Source: JAPLKB01 sp964429485
GTDB taxonomy: Bacteria > Desulfobacterota > Syntrophorhabdia > Syntrophorhabdales > Syntrophorhabdaceae
DNA length: 64,000 bases
Assembly: GCA_964429485.1 (NCBI GenBank)
Contig: CAYSBW010000001.1
Span: forward strand, 62,001 to 126,000
Reading direction: 5' to 3'
Shown: piece by piece, positions 1-8,647 of the stretch
Position numbering within the stretch: the stretch's first letter is position 1
Layout: every line of letters begins with the position of its first letter
Program-made: the position numbers and the translations under genes
The notes under the pieces: model-generated
What the model was told of the DNA's origin: nothing
Seen by the model: only the letters and a program-made list of their open reading frames with translations
Database searches by the model: none

Positions 1-590
1 GGACTGCAGAAGAAATAAGAGAGCAATACCTGATGGATAGAGTTTATTTTGTACCGGCTCATATACCTCCTCATAAAAGAAATCTTGAAATAACTGATTC
101 GGTTCTACGTCTGATAATGTTAAGAAAGGCTATGCGCGGTAACAGTTTTCTTTATGTCTCTGATATAGAGATAAAAAATCAGGGAGTTTCCTATTCTATC
201 AATACAATAAAAATGTTTAAGAAAAAATTCGAAGAGCTTTATTTTATTATGGGCATTGATGCTTTTATGGAAATAGATACCTGGTGTAGTTACCGTGATA
301 TATTCAATCACACAAATTTTATTATTATGGAAAGGCCTGTTAATGCGGAAAAAAAGGCAGACATATCATTTCCATCTGATATGAGAGGAGAAATAAAAAA
401 GATTGATGGCAATACATTCAAACATGTATCAGGAAACAGAATTTATATGCAGAAGGTTACTCAACTTGACATATCATCAACAAAAATAAGGGAAGCTGCA
501 AGAAATGGAAGATCGATAAGATATCTTGTTCCTCAACAGGTGGAAAAATTTATCAATGAAAGAAAATTGTATAGAACAATAGTAAATTGA
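1..590 (+). CDS. nadD: Nicotinate-nucleotide adenylyltransferase, 5' truncated by window edge
   Basis: Transfers AMP from ATP to nicotinate mononucleotide, giving deamido-NAD in cytoplasmic NAD synthesis. The reading frame is already open at base 3 (TAEEIREQYLMDRVYFVPA), so the ATG at 33 is internal and about 20 N-terminal residues, with the GGTFNPxHxGH nucleotide-binding motif, lie outside the window. The visible part keeps the family motif HIPPHK near the start and the C-terminal ISSTKIREA motif, followed by LVPQQVEKFI, both typical of NadD. Its position directly before rsfS is the common nadD-rsfS order. Family assignment is firm; only the true start is unseen. Confidence 0.95.
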   Translation, partial: TAEEIREQYLMDRVYFVPAHIPPHKRNLEITDSVLRLIMLRKAMRGNSFLYVSDIEIKNQGVSYSINTIKMFKKKFEELYFIMGIDAFMEIDTWCSYRDIFNHTNFIIMERPVNAEKKADISFPSDMRGEIKKIDGNTFKHVSGNRIYMQKVTQLDISSTKIREAARNGRSIRYLVPQQVEKFINERKLYRTIVN

Positions 591-642
591 GGTTAATAAA
601 GATATAAAAATATATTTTATATATATTTTTTAATGAGGTTAA

Positions 643-1011
643 ATGGAAGCAATAGATAAAGCTAAAGCTTGCAGCAGATATGCTGAAGAAAAAAAAGCGA
701 ATGATATTTTGATGCTTGAACTTCAGGGATTGACTGATATCGCGGATTATTTTGTGCTTGCAAACGGTACCAGTGAGAGGCATGTTAAAACACTGTCCGA
801 ACATATTGAAACAAGTATGAAAGGAGATGGCATAAAACCTTTTTCTGTTGAGGGTTATAATGACGGGAGGTGGGTGATAATAGATTACAGAGATGTTATA
901 GTTCACTTGTTTCTTGAGCCTTTAAGGGAACTATACGACCTTGAAAGCCTTTGGATTGAGGCAAAAAATTATAGGCTGGAAAAAGAAAATAAAAGCAACT
1001 CAGAGGTGTAA
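643..1011 (+). CDS. rsfS: Ribosome silencing factor RsfS (YbeB/Iojap family)
   Basis: A 122-residue cytoplasmic protein of the RsfS/Iojap family, which binds ribosomal protein uL14 and blocks subunit joining when nutrients are scarce. Family signatures are visible: DILMLELQGLTDIADYFVLA near residues 21-40, TSERHVKTL, and GRWVIIDYRDVIVHLF in the C-terminal half. The length is usual for the family. The ATG at 643 follows a GAGG seven bases upstream, and the stop lies one base before the ATG of the DksA-like gene, so the two are probably translated together. Placement after nadD is conserved across many bacteria. Confidence 0.95.
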   Translation: MEAIDKAKACSRYAEEKKANDILMLELQGLTDIADYFVLANGTSERHVKTLSEHIETSMKGDGIKPFSVEGYNDGRWVIIDYRDVIVHLFLEPLRELYDLESLWIEAKNYRLEKENKSNSEV

Positions 1012-1012
1012 G

Positions 1013-1366
1013 ATGGAACAAGAACAGATCGAATATTTCAGGAAAAAACTTCTTAAAACAAGAGAAGGCATTCTAAATAAGGCAAAGAAGCTGAAGGAAG
1101 AGTCCTATACGCTTGGAACAGACGGTATCCAGGATATGGCTGATGCAGCAAGCAATTCCTATAATGCTGATATACTGATGAGTATAAGCGACAACGATCT
1201 CAAGCTGTTAAAAGATGTAGATCATACTCTTGACAAAATAAAGAATGGAACATATGGCATATGTGAAGAGTGTGAAGAAAAAATTAATGAAAAAAGGCTT
1301 GAGGCAAATCCTGTTGCAAGATATTGCATCTCATGCAAGAGATTGATGGAAGAAAAAGGGATGTAG
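1013..1366 (+). CDS. DksA/TraR-family zinc finger protein
   Basis: A 117-residue protein of the DksA/TraR family. Members bind the RNA polymerase secondary channel and in the best known cases act with ppGpp. The N-terminal half is a charged coiled coil (EYFRKKLLKTREGILNKAKK). A C4 zinc finger follows: GICEECEEKI, then ARYCISCK. The start at 1013 was chosen because it begins a typical family N-terminus (MEQEQIEYFRKKL) and lies one base after the rsfS stop; a longer frame exists upstream but would overlap rsfS widely. The conserved acidic residues of the coiled-coil tip in E. coli DksA (DxxDxA) are represented by GIQDMADAASN. Which member of the family it matches functionally is not certain. 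Confidence 0.9.
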   Translation: MEQEQIEYFRKKLLKTREGILNKAKKLKEESYTLGTDGIQDMADAASNSYNADILMSISDNDLKLLKDVDHTLDKIKNGTYGICEECEEKINEKRLEANPVARYCISCKRLMEEKGM

Positions 1367-1370
1367 TGTA

Positions 1371-2732
1371 ATGAGATATAAAATATCCTTTCTACTTTTT
1401 CTCCTGTTTGTACTTTTTTATCTTTATATAAACCATCTTAACCCTGGTAACGTCAAGTTTTACCTTGGTGCGGGGAAATTCCTCGAGACAAACGTTGCAA
1501 CCTATGTGGTGGTATCATTTATACTGGGTATATTGATTTCAATTATTATAAGCTTTTTCTATGATATTGGAAGGTTGATCAGTGGGTGGAAAGAGGGGAA
1601 GAGAGGAAAGAAAAAACAGGAATTCAAGGATTTTTTTGAAAAAGCAAAGGCCTATGATTTGAGAGGCGACAGAGAAAAAGCTATTGAAAATCTCAACAGA
1701 ATCATCAGAAAGACACCTGATATGGAAGAACCGTACATGTTTCTTTCCGATATTTACATATCCATGAAAGAGTATGATAAAGCCATTGAAACACTCGATC
1801 TTGCAGAGACAAATCTTGGTAAGCTTGAATCTATACTATTGAAAAGGTCAAAGGTTCGCCTTACTACAAAAGATACCCACAAAATAGAAGACGAATTAAA
1901 AGAAGTTTTGAAAAAAAACGAATCAAATCTTGAAGTGCTTTCAATTTTAAGGGATTATTATATTTCTAGGAAAAGATGGGATGATGCCTATGAAACAGAA
2001 AAAAAGATAAAAAAATTCATAAAAACAGAAGATGAAAACAGGGAGTTTCTGGGCATACGTTGTGAAAGAGCTCGCGCCCTTCTTGTCAATAAGTTTGAAA
2101 ACAATTCAAGTGAAATTATTAAAGAACTTAAGGATATCATAAGTGAAGACAAACGTTTTATACCTGCCTACATACTTCTTGCTGATGCCTACAAAAGAAC
2201 CGGCCAGCTCAATGAAGCAGGCAGAGTATATGGCAGGGGATATTCAAAAACAGGTCATATAATCTTTCTTTTCAAAATGGAAGACCTTTACATAGACAGG
2301 GGAAACCCTGAAGTAATATTAAAGATATACCGGAGAATACTTGACATATCTTCAAAAAACTACCTTATAGAATTTCTCTATGCAAGGTTGTGCCTGAGAC
2401 TTGAAATGATTGATGAAGCAATAGAAACGCTCAATACATTGCTTGCAGAAGGGGCTGATTTTAAGGGTCTTCATAAAGCTATGGCAGAGGCGTATATCCA
2501 TAGAGGACAGATGGAAAAGGCTGTGGAAGAATTCAGACTGGCCTTTCCTGCAGAACACGTATATATTCCTTTTATATGCAATAATTGTCATTCCAAAAAA
2601 GCCGAGTGGTCGGACTTTTGCGATGTTTGCAATAGCTGGAATACAATTAATGTAAAGAAAGAAGACTTTTTCCATACAGAGGCAACTGAATTAAAGGTAC
2701 TTTATGAGGGGGAAGTCTGGGATAAGGAGTGA
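1371..2732 (+). CDS. LapA-LapB fusion: membrane-anchored TPR protein with rubredoxin-like zinc ribbon
   Basis: A 453-residue inner-membrane protein. Residues about 5-20 and 42-65 are two membrane segments arranged as in LapA (DUF1049), with the short NPGNVKFYLGAG stretch between them. Residues about 85-400 form tetratricopeptide repeats (for example AKAYDLRGDREKAIENLNR and EYDKAIETLD). The C-terminus (FICNNCHSKKAEW, then FCDVCNSWNTI) is the C4 rubredoxin-like ribbon with the trailing W-x-T typical of LapB/YciM. In E. coli LapA and LapB are separate; LapB controls FtsH-dependent turnover of LpxC and LPS assembly. Here both parts are in one chain, which is an inference from domain order. It starts five bases after the DksA-like gene and ends three bases before apgM. 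A generic TPR protein is the alternative, but the zinc ribbon argues for LapB. Confidence 0.85.
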   Translation: MRYKISFLLFLLFVLFYLYINHLNPGNVKFYLGAGKFLETNVATYVVVSFILGILISIIISFFYDIGRLISGWKEGKRGKKKQEFKDFFEKAKAYDLRGDREKAIENLNRIIRKTPDMEEPYMFLSDIYISMKEYDKAIETLDLAETNLGKLESILLKRSKVRLTTKDTHKIEDELKEVLKKNESNLEVLSILRDYYISRKRWDDAYETEKKIKKFIKTEDENREFLGIRCERARALLVNKFENNSSEIIKELKDIISEDKRFIPAYILLADAYKRTGQLNEAGRVYGRGYSKTGHIIFLFKMEDLYIDRGNPEVILKIYRRILDISSKNYLIEFLYARLCLRLEMIDEAIETLNTLLAEGADFKGLHKAMAEAYIHRGQMEKAVEEFRLAFPAEHVYIPFICNNCHSKKAEWSDFCDVCNSWNTINVKKEDFFHTEATELKVLYEGEVWDKE

Positions 2733-2735
2733 TAG

Positions 2736-3932
2736 ATGATAAAAGACTTGCTTTTAACAAACAACAACAAGATTATATTTTTGATACTTGATGGACTTGG
2801 TGATATTCCCAACATTGAATATGATTATATGACACCGCTTGAAGCAGCAAAAAAACCAAACATTGATGATATTTCCAAAAAAGAAGGGGTACTTGGGCGA
2901 ATCCTGCCCGTTGATATTGGTATTACACCCGGAAGCGGCCCGGGACATTTGAGCCTTTTTGGATATGACCCTGTGAAATATGAGATTGGCAGAGGTGTAC
3001 TCGAGGTTCTTGGTCTTAATATGGATCTTCAGGATGGAGACCTTGCTGCCAGAGCTAACTTTTGCACCGTAAAGGATGGCACTGTTACAGACAGGCGGGC
3101 AGGAAGAATAGCAACAAGTGAAACAGAACGTTTATGTGAAAAGCTTGCCAGAGAAATACCTGAAGTTGAAGGTGCAGAGGTCCTCATTAGGCCGGGAAAA
3201 TCTCACAGATTTGCTGTAATGTTCAGAAGTAAAGGTCTTTCAGATAAACTGACAGACGCCGATCCTCATAAGGATAATAAACCCTTCAAGTATGCTACAC
3301 CGAAGACATCAGAGGCAGAATTAGCATCAAATGTTGTCAATGGTTTTATAACCCGTGCTCTGGATGTTATTAAAGATGAAAAGATTGCAAACGGTGTGCT
3401 TTTGAGAGGTTTTTCCGTAAAACCTGATATACCTCCTTTTTTAGTCAATTACAAGCTAAATGCGCTTGCTATAGCTACATATCCTATGTACAGAGGCATT
3501 GCAAAGGTTCTGGGAATGGATGTAAAGGAAGAGCCTAAAGATTACAATGAAATGGTGCAGATCCTGAAGGATAATTATAATGACTATCAATTTTTCTTTA
3601 TGCATATAAAAGAGACTGATCTTGCAGGAGAAGACGGAAATTTTCCAGCCAAGGTAAATGCTATTGAAAATGTAGATAAGATTGTACCGGAGATATACAA
3701 ACTTAATCCTCAGGCATTAATTATTACCGGAGACCATTCAACACCATGTCCAATGAAAGGACATAGCTGGCATCCTGTGCCTCTTTTGATACTGGCAAAA
3801 ACAGGCGAGCGGGATGGGATGGTTTTTCATGAGAAGAACTGTGTCAATGGCAGTATTGGAACAATTTACAGCAAACAGCTAATGTCTCTGGCTCTTGCTT
3901 ATGCTTTTAAACTCGACAAATACGGCGCATAA
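2736..3932 (+). CDS. apgM: Cofactor-independent phosphoglycerate mutase, archaeal type (ApgM)
   Basis: Interconverts 3- and 2-phosphoglycerate in glycolysis and gluconeogenesis without 2,3-bisphosphoglycerate. The 398-residue length matches the archaeal-type enzyme of the alkaline phosphatase superfamily rather than the ~510-residue GpmI. The N-terminal metal motif FLILDGLGDIP, the nucleophile region GITPGSGPGHLSLFGYDP, the FMHIKETDLAGEDGN segment and the C-terminal metal-binding TGDHSTPCPMKGHSWHPVP are all present. The ATG at 2736 is three bases after the lapAB stop. The 3' end overlaps the start of comF. Enolase, the next glycolytic enzyme, is encoded at the far end of the window. Confidence 0.95.
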   Translation: MIKDLLLTNNNKIIFLILDGLGDIPNIEYDYMTPLEAAKKPNIDDISKKEGVLGRILPVDIGITPGSGPGHLSLFGYDPVKYEIGRGVLEVLGLNMDLQDGDLAARANFCTVKDGTVTDRRAGRIATSETERLCEKLAREIPEVEGAEVLIRPGKSHRFAVMFRSKGLSDKLTDADPHKDNKPFKYATPKTSEAELASNVVNGFITRALDVIKDEKIANGVLLRGFSVKPDIPPFLVNYKLNALAIATYPMYRGIAKVLGMDVKEEPKDYNEMVQILKDNYNDYQFFFMHIKETDLAGEDGNFPAKVNAIENVDKIVPEIYKLNPQALIITGDHSTPCPMKGHSWHPVPLLILAKTGERDGMVFHEKNCVNGSIGTIYSKQLMSLALAYAFKLDKYGA

Positions 3933-4617
3933 TCTTTTAAATTCGATATTAGAGTTTATATATCCCGTATACTGCGGTGGATGCAATTCAAAGGGTGATA
4001 TACTCTGTAAGGAATGTGTTGATTCATTTCGAATAGTCGATGAGGAGTTAACTTGTCCTGTCTGTGGAAAATGGATTGGTAAAAGAGTGTTGTGTGGCGA
4101 ATGTATTCAAAAGAAAAGGGGATTCAGTGAAGGATGTTATGGATTTTATTTTGAAGACAAACTACGGGATGCAATACATTCCTTTAAATTTCAAGGCAGG
4201 AAAGATGTTGGCAAATATTTAGTCCATTTAATAACGAAAAAGATAATTTCTTTTTCAGAATTTTTTGACTGTATAGTTCCTATTCCTGTTACAGAAAAAA
4301 GATTAAAAGAAAGGGGCTTTAACCAGTCCTTTATTATAGGGAAGGAATTATCCGGAATAACAGGAAAGCCTCTTTATCACTCAACACTTTATAAAATCAA
4401 GAATACAGTTGATCAGTACAGTCTTCACAAGGATGATAGAAAAAAGAATATCAAAGGAGCCTTTGCAGTAAAAAAGAGGCAGAATATAAAGGCTAAAAGG
4501 GTGTTAATCGTTGATGACCTCTTCACCACAGGCTTTACGGCAAAGGAGGCATCAATTGTTCTGCTCAGAGCAGGCGCTGGTGATACACTTTTTTTTGCGC
4601 TTGCACGGACTCCCTGA
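3901..4617 (+). CDS. comF: ComF-family phosphoribosyltransferase-like protein
   Basis: A cytoplasmic ComF-family protein. Members combine an N-terminal zinc ribbon with a type I phosphoribosyltransferase fold and are linked to DNA uptake in naturally competent species, though many lie in genomes without known competence. Two CxxC pairs (VYCGGCNSKGDILCKEC and LTCPVCGKW...LCGEC) make the zinc part. The C-terminal VLIVDDLFTTGFTAKEA is the PRPP-binding loop. The PIPVTEKRLKERGFNQS segment is typical of ComF. The start is uncertain: ATG 3901 lies inside the 3' end of apgM, and TTG 3895 is another candidate. No other competence genes are seen nearby, so a role in competence is not supported here. 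Confidence 0.88.
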   Translation: MLLNSTNTAHNLLNSILEFIYPVYCGGCNSKGDILCKECVDSFRIVDEELTCPVCGKWIGKRVLCGECIQKKRGFSEGCYGFYFEDKLRDAIHSFKFQGRKDVGKYLVHLITKKIISFSEFFDCIVPIPVTEKRLKERGFNQSFIIGKELSGITGKPLYHSTLYKIKNTVDQYSLHKDDRKKNIKGAFAVKKRQNIKAKRVLIVDDLFTTGFTAKEASIVLLRAGAGDTLFFALARTP

Positions 4618-7600
4618 TGAGAAAAGCTTTTTATATATCATTTGCTCTAATCCTTGCTGCCCTGTTAACAGTAATTGCTGTTCTAACAAATTTATCAGCC
4701 ATTGCTTCATATGCCATTGGAAAAGCCATCGAGGGCAGGGTAGAAATATCAAATTCTTATTTAACCTTCAAGAAAGGAATATTTTCAGCAGATTTTAACA
4801 ACATACAACTAAAAGGAAACATAGAGGGCAGGATAGGAAATTGTCAATTAAATATCGGCCTGAAAAAGGGATTTTACGTAAGAGATCTCCTTTTATCTGA
4901 TTTTGATCTTAGAATAACAGTCAAAGAAGGAAAAAGCTTGCACCTTCCTTTACCTGAAAATATTATAGAAGCAAAAAATGGTATTATTGTACACAATAAT
5001 GAAAAATTTTATTTTGATAAAATAAAAGTAAAGGGATTGAGTCCTGAAAAAAACTTCATCTTTGAAGTAACTGTCCGGAATGATAATTTCTTCAGGAAAT
5101 TAAAAGCATTAGGAGGTGGTCTATACAGTGGTAAGAATAGCAGGATCAAGGGTCAGTTGAATATTGAAGGATTAAACCTGCACAATGTTTCTGAAAACAT
5201 GGGTGGTAATGCAGATGTTAAAGGTCCTTTTTCGTACGTAAAAGAAAATTTTTCCTTTGAAGGTCCCTTTGAAATTTTAGACTATTCTTTAAAAGACTTA
5301 ATATTTAAAAAACTATTTGTTGTCGAAAAATCAAGGGGCAATCTGTCTTTTATGTATTCAGATAATACAATGGAAATAAAAATAAGCCATGCGGATTATA
5401 AAGGTGTACCCCTTAACCTGAATCTTGAATTCACAAAAAAATTACTTACAAAACTTGAACTTGCAATGGAATTTTTTCCAGTCAGCTATGTGAAAGAATT
5501 GATATCTCTTAACACTATTTTAAAGGTAAATTTTGATATATGGAATTTCATAGATGGTGGAAAAGTAAAAGTGAATAAATTTGTTTATAGTACAAATCAT
5601 CCTTTATGTATGGAGTTGAAATTAAAAGAAGCCGGAATATTTTACAAAGATTTTAATTTTAATGATGTTGAAACAGAATTGTTTTTCAAAGAGAATAAAC
5701 TTGATATAAAAAATGCCAGAGGTTTTTTTAGAACAAGCAGCATTTACGATGTGCGTGGTTTTATATCTTTTCAAAATGATATGGCTATCAGGCTTACAGG
5801 AAAATATTTTTTTAGTCTTGAAGATGTTGCCTCCTTTATTAATACAGGGAATATAATTTTAAGGAATGGACAGGCAGAAGGGGTGATAGATCTAAGTGGA
5901 AACAAAAACGAAGGTTTAAACATTAAAGGATCAGGAAAGCTCATTAGAGCTGACGTAATGTGGAACAAATTTTCCTCAATTGGAAATGGTTTTTTTAAAT
6001 TCAACAATGATGAAATTATCTTTGATCCGATTATACTTAAAAGAGGTTTTACTGATATTTTAATAATTGGAAAGTGGCAGAAAAATTTACTTGGTTTGCA
6101 GATTAAGGGCAATTTGGATGCAATTGATATAAAACCTTTTTTACCTGGGATCTATGGTCTGGAAGGAATCGCAGGGGTTGATATTGATATTCAAAAATTT
6201 GATAATAATGTCAAAGTGGATGGAAATGTTTCCATGGATGATATCTATTTTGAATATCAGGACATAATAAAAAAAGAAAGGGGTTTAAAAAGCAGGGCAA
6301 CTTTAACATTTTTAAAAGAAAACGAAAATATCTCCATAGATCGTTTTTTGTATAATCTTGATATTATAAATCTTGATCTGAAGGGCAAAATAAAACCTGA
6401 CAGGAAGATGGATTTTGATTTTGAAATTGATATTGCAGATTTTGGCAGAATTGCTCCCCTTCTTTTTTTTGACAACTATTCAGCACAGGGAAACCTGAAT
6501 GCCAGGATGTCCTTGACAGATATGGAATTTCCTCTGAAAAATATTCCCTACATGGAGGGCTATATAAAAGTTAATAATGGGGCCATGAGACTTCCCTGGT
6601 TGAAAGAAACCATAAGGGAGATTGATCTTGTTTCAGATTTTCAGGGAAAAACCTTTGACATCAGGGTTAATAAGTTAACATGTGGAAGAACTGTTTTGAA
6701 GCAGGCTTCACTTTTTTCCGAAAACATTGTGCAACCACATTTTTTATTTAATATTGATCTGGACGCTCTTGATCTTGCAAGTTTTCAGCGTAAAGGTGAT
6801 TTTAAAATCAATGTTATTGATAGAAGTAGTCTGATTGCAAAGATGAAAGGGGATATTAATCTGCTCGCAAAAAAAATATACTTTAGCAATTTCACTGGCG
6901 ATAACTTTGAAGCAGAGGGGTCTTTTGGTGACAGCAGATTAAATATTTCACAATTTAAAATGGATGTTTTCGGGGGAAGGGCAAATCTTTATAGTTCCAT
7001 TGACCTTTCTGGAGATGTTCCTCATGTATTTGTCAGTAACAGATTGGAAAAAATACAAAACAGATTGTTTTTAAAAATATTTGATGAAAGAATATATGTG
7101 AAAGAGGGAATATCAAGCATATACAGCAATACAGATTTATATGGAAGTACCGTAAAGGAATTGTTTGGCAACATGGATGGTGATGTCAGAATATATAGCA
7201 GGGACGGACTGATTACAAAATGGAATTTTTTATCAAATCTGTTAGGACTTCTGAATATACAGGATGTGCTTCGCGGAAAGGCTGATCTGCTAAAGAAAGG
7301 TTTGCCATATAAGAAAATGGGTGCAACTTTTACAGGAAAAAATGGTATTTTTTTTACAAAAGATTTTATTATAGACAGCCCTTCCATGCTTATTGCAGGA
7401 GAGGGGAGTATAAATATAAAAAACAGTTATATTGATGCCAATATAACTGTTTCACCCCTCGTTGCTGTCGACAGGATAATTGGAAAAATACCTGTTATAA
7501 GAAATATATTAAGAAGTAACAGGGAAGGTTTTTTATATATGGGATATACAGTAAAGGGTCCGATAAATGATCCTGATGTAATATTTAATTATAAGAAAAG

Positions 7601-7673
7601 TGTTGGTGGAAAGACGATTAATACGTTACGGAATGTTCTGGAATTACCTAAAGAGATTTTCGAAAATGACTGA
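4617..7673 (+). CDS. AsmA-like/TamB-like large periplasmic protein with N-terminal membrane anchor
   Basis: A 1018-residue protein with one N-terminal membrane segment (about residues 4-27, FYISFALILAALLTVIAVL) and a very long periplasmic part made of repeated beta-rich segments such as FSADFNNIQLKG and AEGSFGDSRLNISQFKM. The C-terminal region resembles AsmA family C-termini (ADLLKKGLPYKKMGATF, then VSPLVAVDRIIGKIPVIRNIL). AsmA-clan proteins (TamB, YhdP, YdbH) are long beta-groove proteins implicated in moving phospholipids between the membranes. Which subfamily this is cannot be told by eye. Its ATG overlaps the comF TGA by one base, so the two are translationally coupled. Confidence 0.8.
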   Translation: MRKAFYISFALILAALLTVIAVLTNLSAIASYAIGKAIEGRVEISNSYLTFKKGIFSADFNNIQLKGNIEGRIGNCQLNIGLKKGFYVRDLLLSDFDLRITVKEGKSLHLPLPENIIEAKNGIIVHNNEKFYFDKIKVKGLSPEKNFIFEVTVRNDNFFRKLKALGGGLYSGKNSRIKGQLNIEGLNLHNVSENMGGNADVKGPFSYVKENFSFEGPFEILDYSLKDLIFKKLFVVEKSRGNLSFMYSDNTMEIKISHADYKGVPLNLNLEFTKKLLTKLELAMEFFPVSYVKELISLNTILKVNFDIWNFIDGGKVKVNKFVYSTNHPLCMELKLKEAGIFYKDFNFNDVETELFFKENKLDIKNARGFFRTSSIYDVRGFISFQNDMAIRLTGKYFFSLEDVASFINTGNIILRNGQAEGVIDLSGNKNEGLNIKGSGKLIRADVMWNKFSSIGNGFFKFNNDEIIFDPIILKRGFTDILIIGKWQKNLLGLQIKGNLDAIDIKPFLPGIYGLEGIAGVDIDIQKFDNNVKVDGNVSMDDIYFEYQDIIKKERGLKSRATLTFLKENENISIDRFLYNLDIINLDLKGKIKPDRKMDFDFEIDIADFGRIAPLLFFDNYSAQGNLNARMSLTDMEFPLKNIPYMEGYIKVNNGAMRLPWLKETIREIDLVSDFQGKTFDIRVNKLTCGRTVLKQASLFSENIVQPHFLFNIDLDALDLASFQRKGDFKINVIDRSSLIAKMKGDINLLAKKIYFSNFTGDNFEAEGSFGDSRLNISQFKMDVFGGRANLYSSIDLSGDVPHVFVSNRLEKIQNRLFLKIFDERIYVKEGISSIYSNTDLYGSTVKELFGNMDGDVRIYSRDGLITKWNFLSNLLGLLNIQDVLRGKADLLKKGLPYKKMGATFTGKNGIFFTKDFIIDSPSMLIAGEGSINIKNSYIDANITVSPLVAVDRIIGKIPVIRNILRSNREGFLYMGYTVKGPINDPDVIFNYKKSVGGKTINTLRNVLELPKEIFEND

Positions 7674-7749
7674 TATTTTTTTCAGATTAGAGTAGAATTG
7701 ATTCCCTTTTTGTTTTATGCGGGAACAGGAAGTTTGCAGGAGGCTTAAA

Positions 7750-8610
7750 TTGAAAATAGGAATAATTGGTGCAGGAAAGGTCGGCATATCTATAGCTTAT
7801 GTTCTTAAACAAAAAGGGATAAATGTTGTTGCTGTTTCTGATGTTAACGAAACATCCATGCACAAGGCAAAAGAGTATCTGGGTGAAGATGTTTTTTACA
7901 CCTTTGACAATGCTGAAGTTATTAAATTATCGGATGTTATTGCTGTCACGACACAGGATAGAATCATTGGAGATGTGGCTGTTGAAATTTCCAATAGAAT
8001 GGAACAACTTGATGGAAAGTTATTTTTTCATACGAGTGGTGCCTACCCTGCTTCCCTACTCAAACCTCTTGAGCTTAAAAAAGCTTATACAGGTTCACTT
8101 CACCCCTTGCAGACATTTCCGGACATTAATAGCGCTATTAATGTACTGCCGGATACTTTTATATTTATCGAGGGTAGTGAAGATTCAATTGATATTCTGC
8201 GCCGGATAGGGAATAACATTGGTTCGAATGTTATCAGAATAGAGGGTCAGCAGAAATTGCTCTATCATCTTTGCGCTGTTATTGTATCTAATCTTCTATG
8301 TTCTCTTCTCTATACAGGAGAAGATATTATGAATAAAATAGGTATCGATCTATCCCCTTTTTTTCCAATTATTAAAGCTACCCTGAATAACATTGAGAAT
8401 AAGGGCCCGATAATGTCACTTACAGGGCCGATTGTGAGAGGTGATATAGATACAGTGTTGTCACACCTTAAAGCAATGGAGGGTATGGACCTTTATAAAA
8501 CAGTTTACAAATCTCTCTCTCTTGTAGCGCTGAAAATGGCTAAAGAGAGATGTGATTTCAGCGAAGAGCTGCTTGATAAACTGGGACATCTTTTATCCGG
8601 AAATGAATAG
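7750..8610 (+). CDS. NAD(P)-binding Rossmann/DUF2520 family dehydrogenase-like protein
   Basis: A 286-residue soluble protein with an N-terminal Rossmann fold (KIGIIGAGKVGISIAYVL, GxGxxG-type) and a C-terminal helical DUF2520 domain (YHLCAVIVSNLLCSLLYTGE; GPIMSLTGPIVRGDIDTVLSHL). The layout resembles 6-phosphogluconate dehydrogenase-like and pyrroline-5-carboxylate reductase-like enzymes. The SGAYPASLL and GSLHPLQTFPD segments are typical of the family. The substrate is unknown. The TTG at 7750 is chosen over an upstream in-frame ATG at 7717 because GCAGGAGG ends six bases before it and the Rossmann fold starts immediately after. The gene closes the + strand run that begins with nadD; the RND genes converge on it from the other side. 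Confidence 0.85.
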   Translation: MKIGIIGAGKVGISIAYVLKQKGINVVAVSDVNETSMHKAKEYLGEDVFYTFDNAEVIKLSDVIAVTTQDRIIGDVAVEISNRMEQLDGKLFFHTSGAYPASLLKPLELKKAYTGSLHPLQTFPDINSAINVLPDTFIFIEGSEDSIDILRRIGNNIGSNVIRIEGQQKLLYHLCAVIVSNLLCSLLYTGEDIMNKIGIDLSPFFPIIKATLNNIENKGPIMSLTGPIVRGDIDTVLSHLKAMEGMDLYKTVYKSLSLVALKMAKERCDFSEELLDKLGHLLSGNE

Positions 8611-8647
8611 TTTGAACAAATTATCAATTTTCCTCATGAATAAATTT

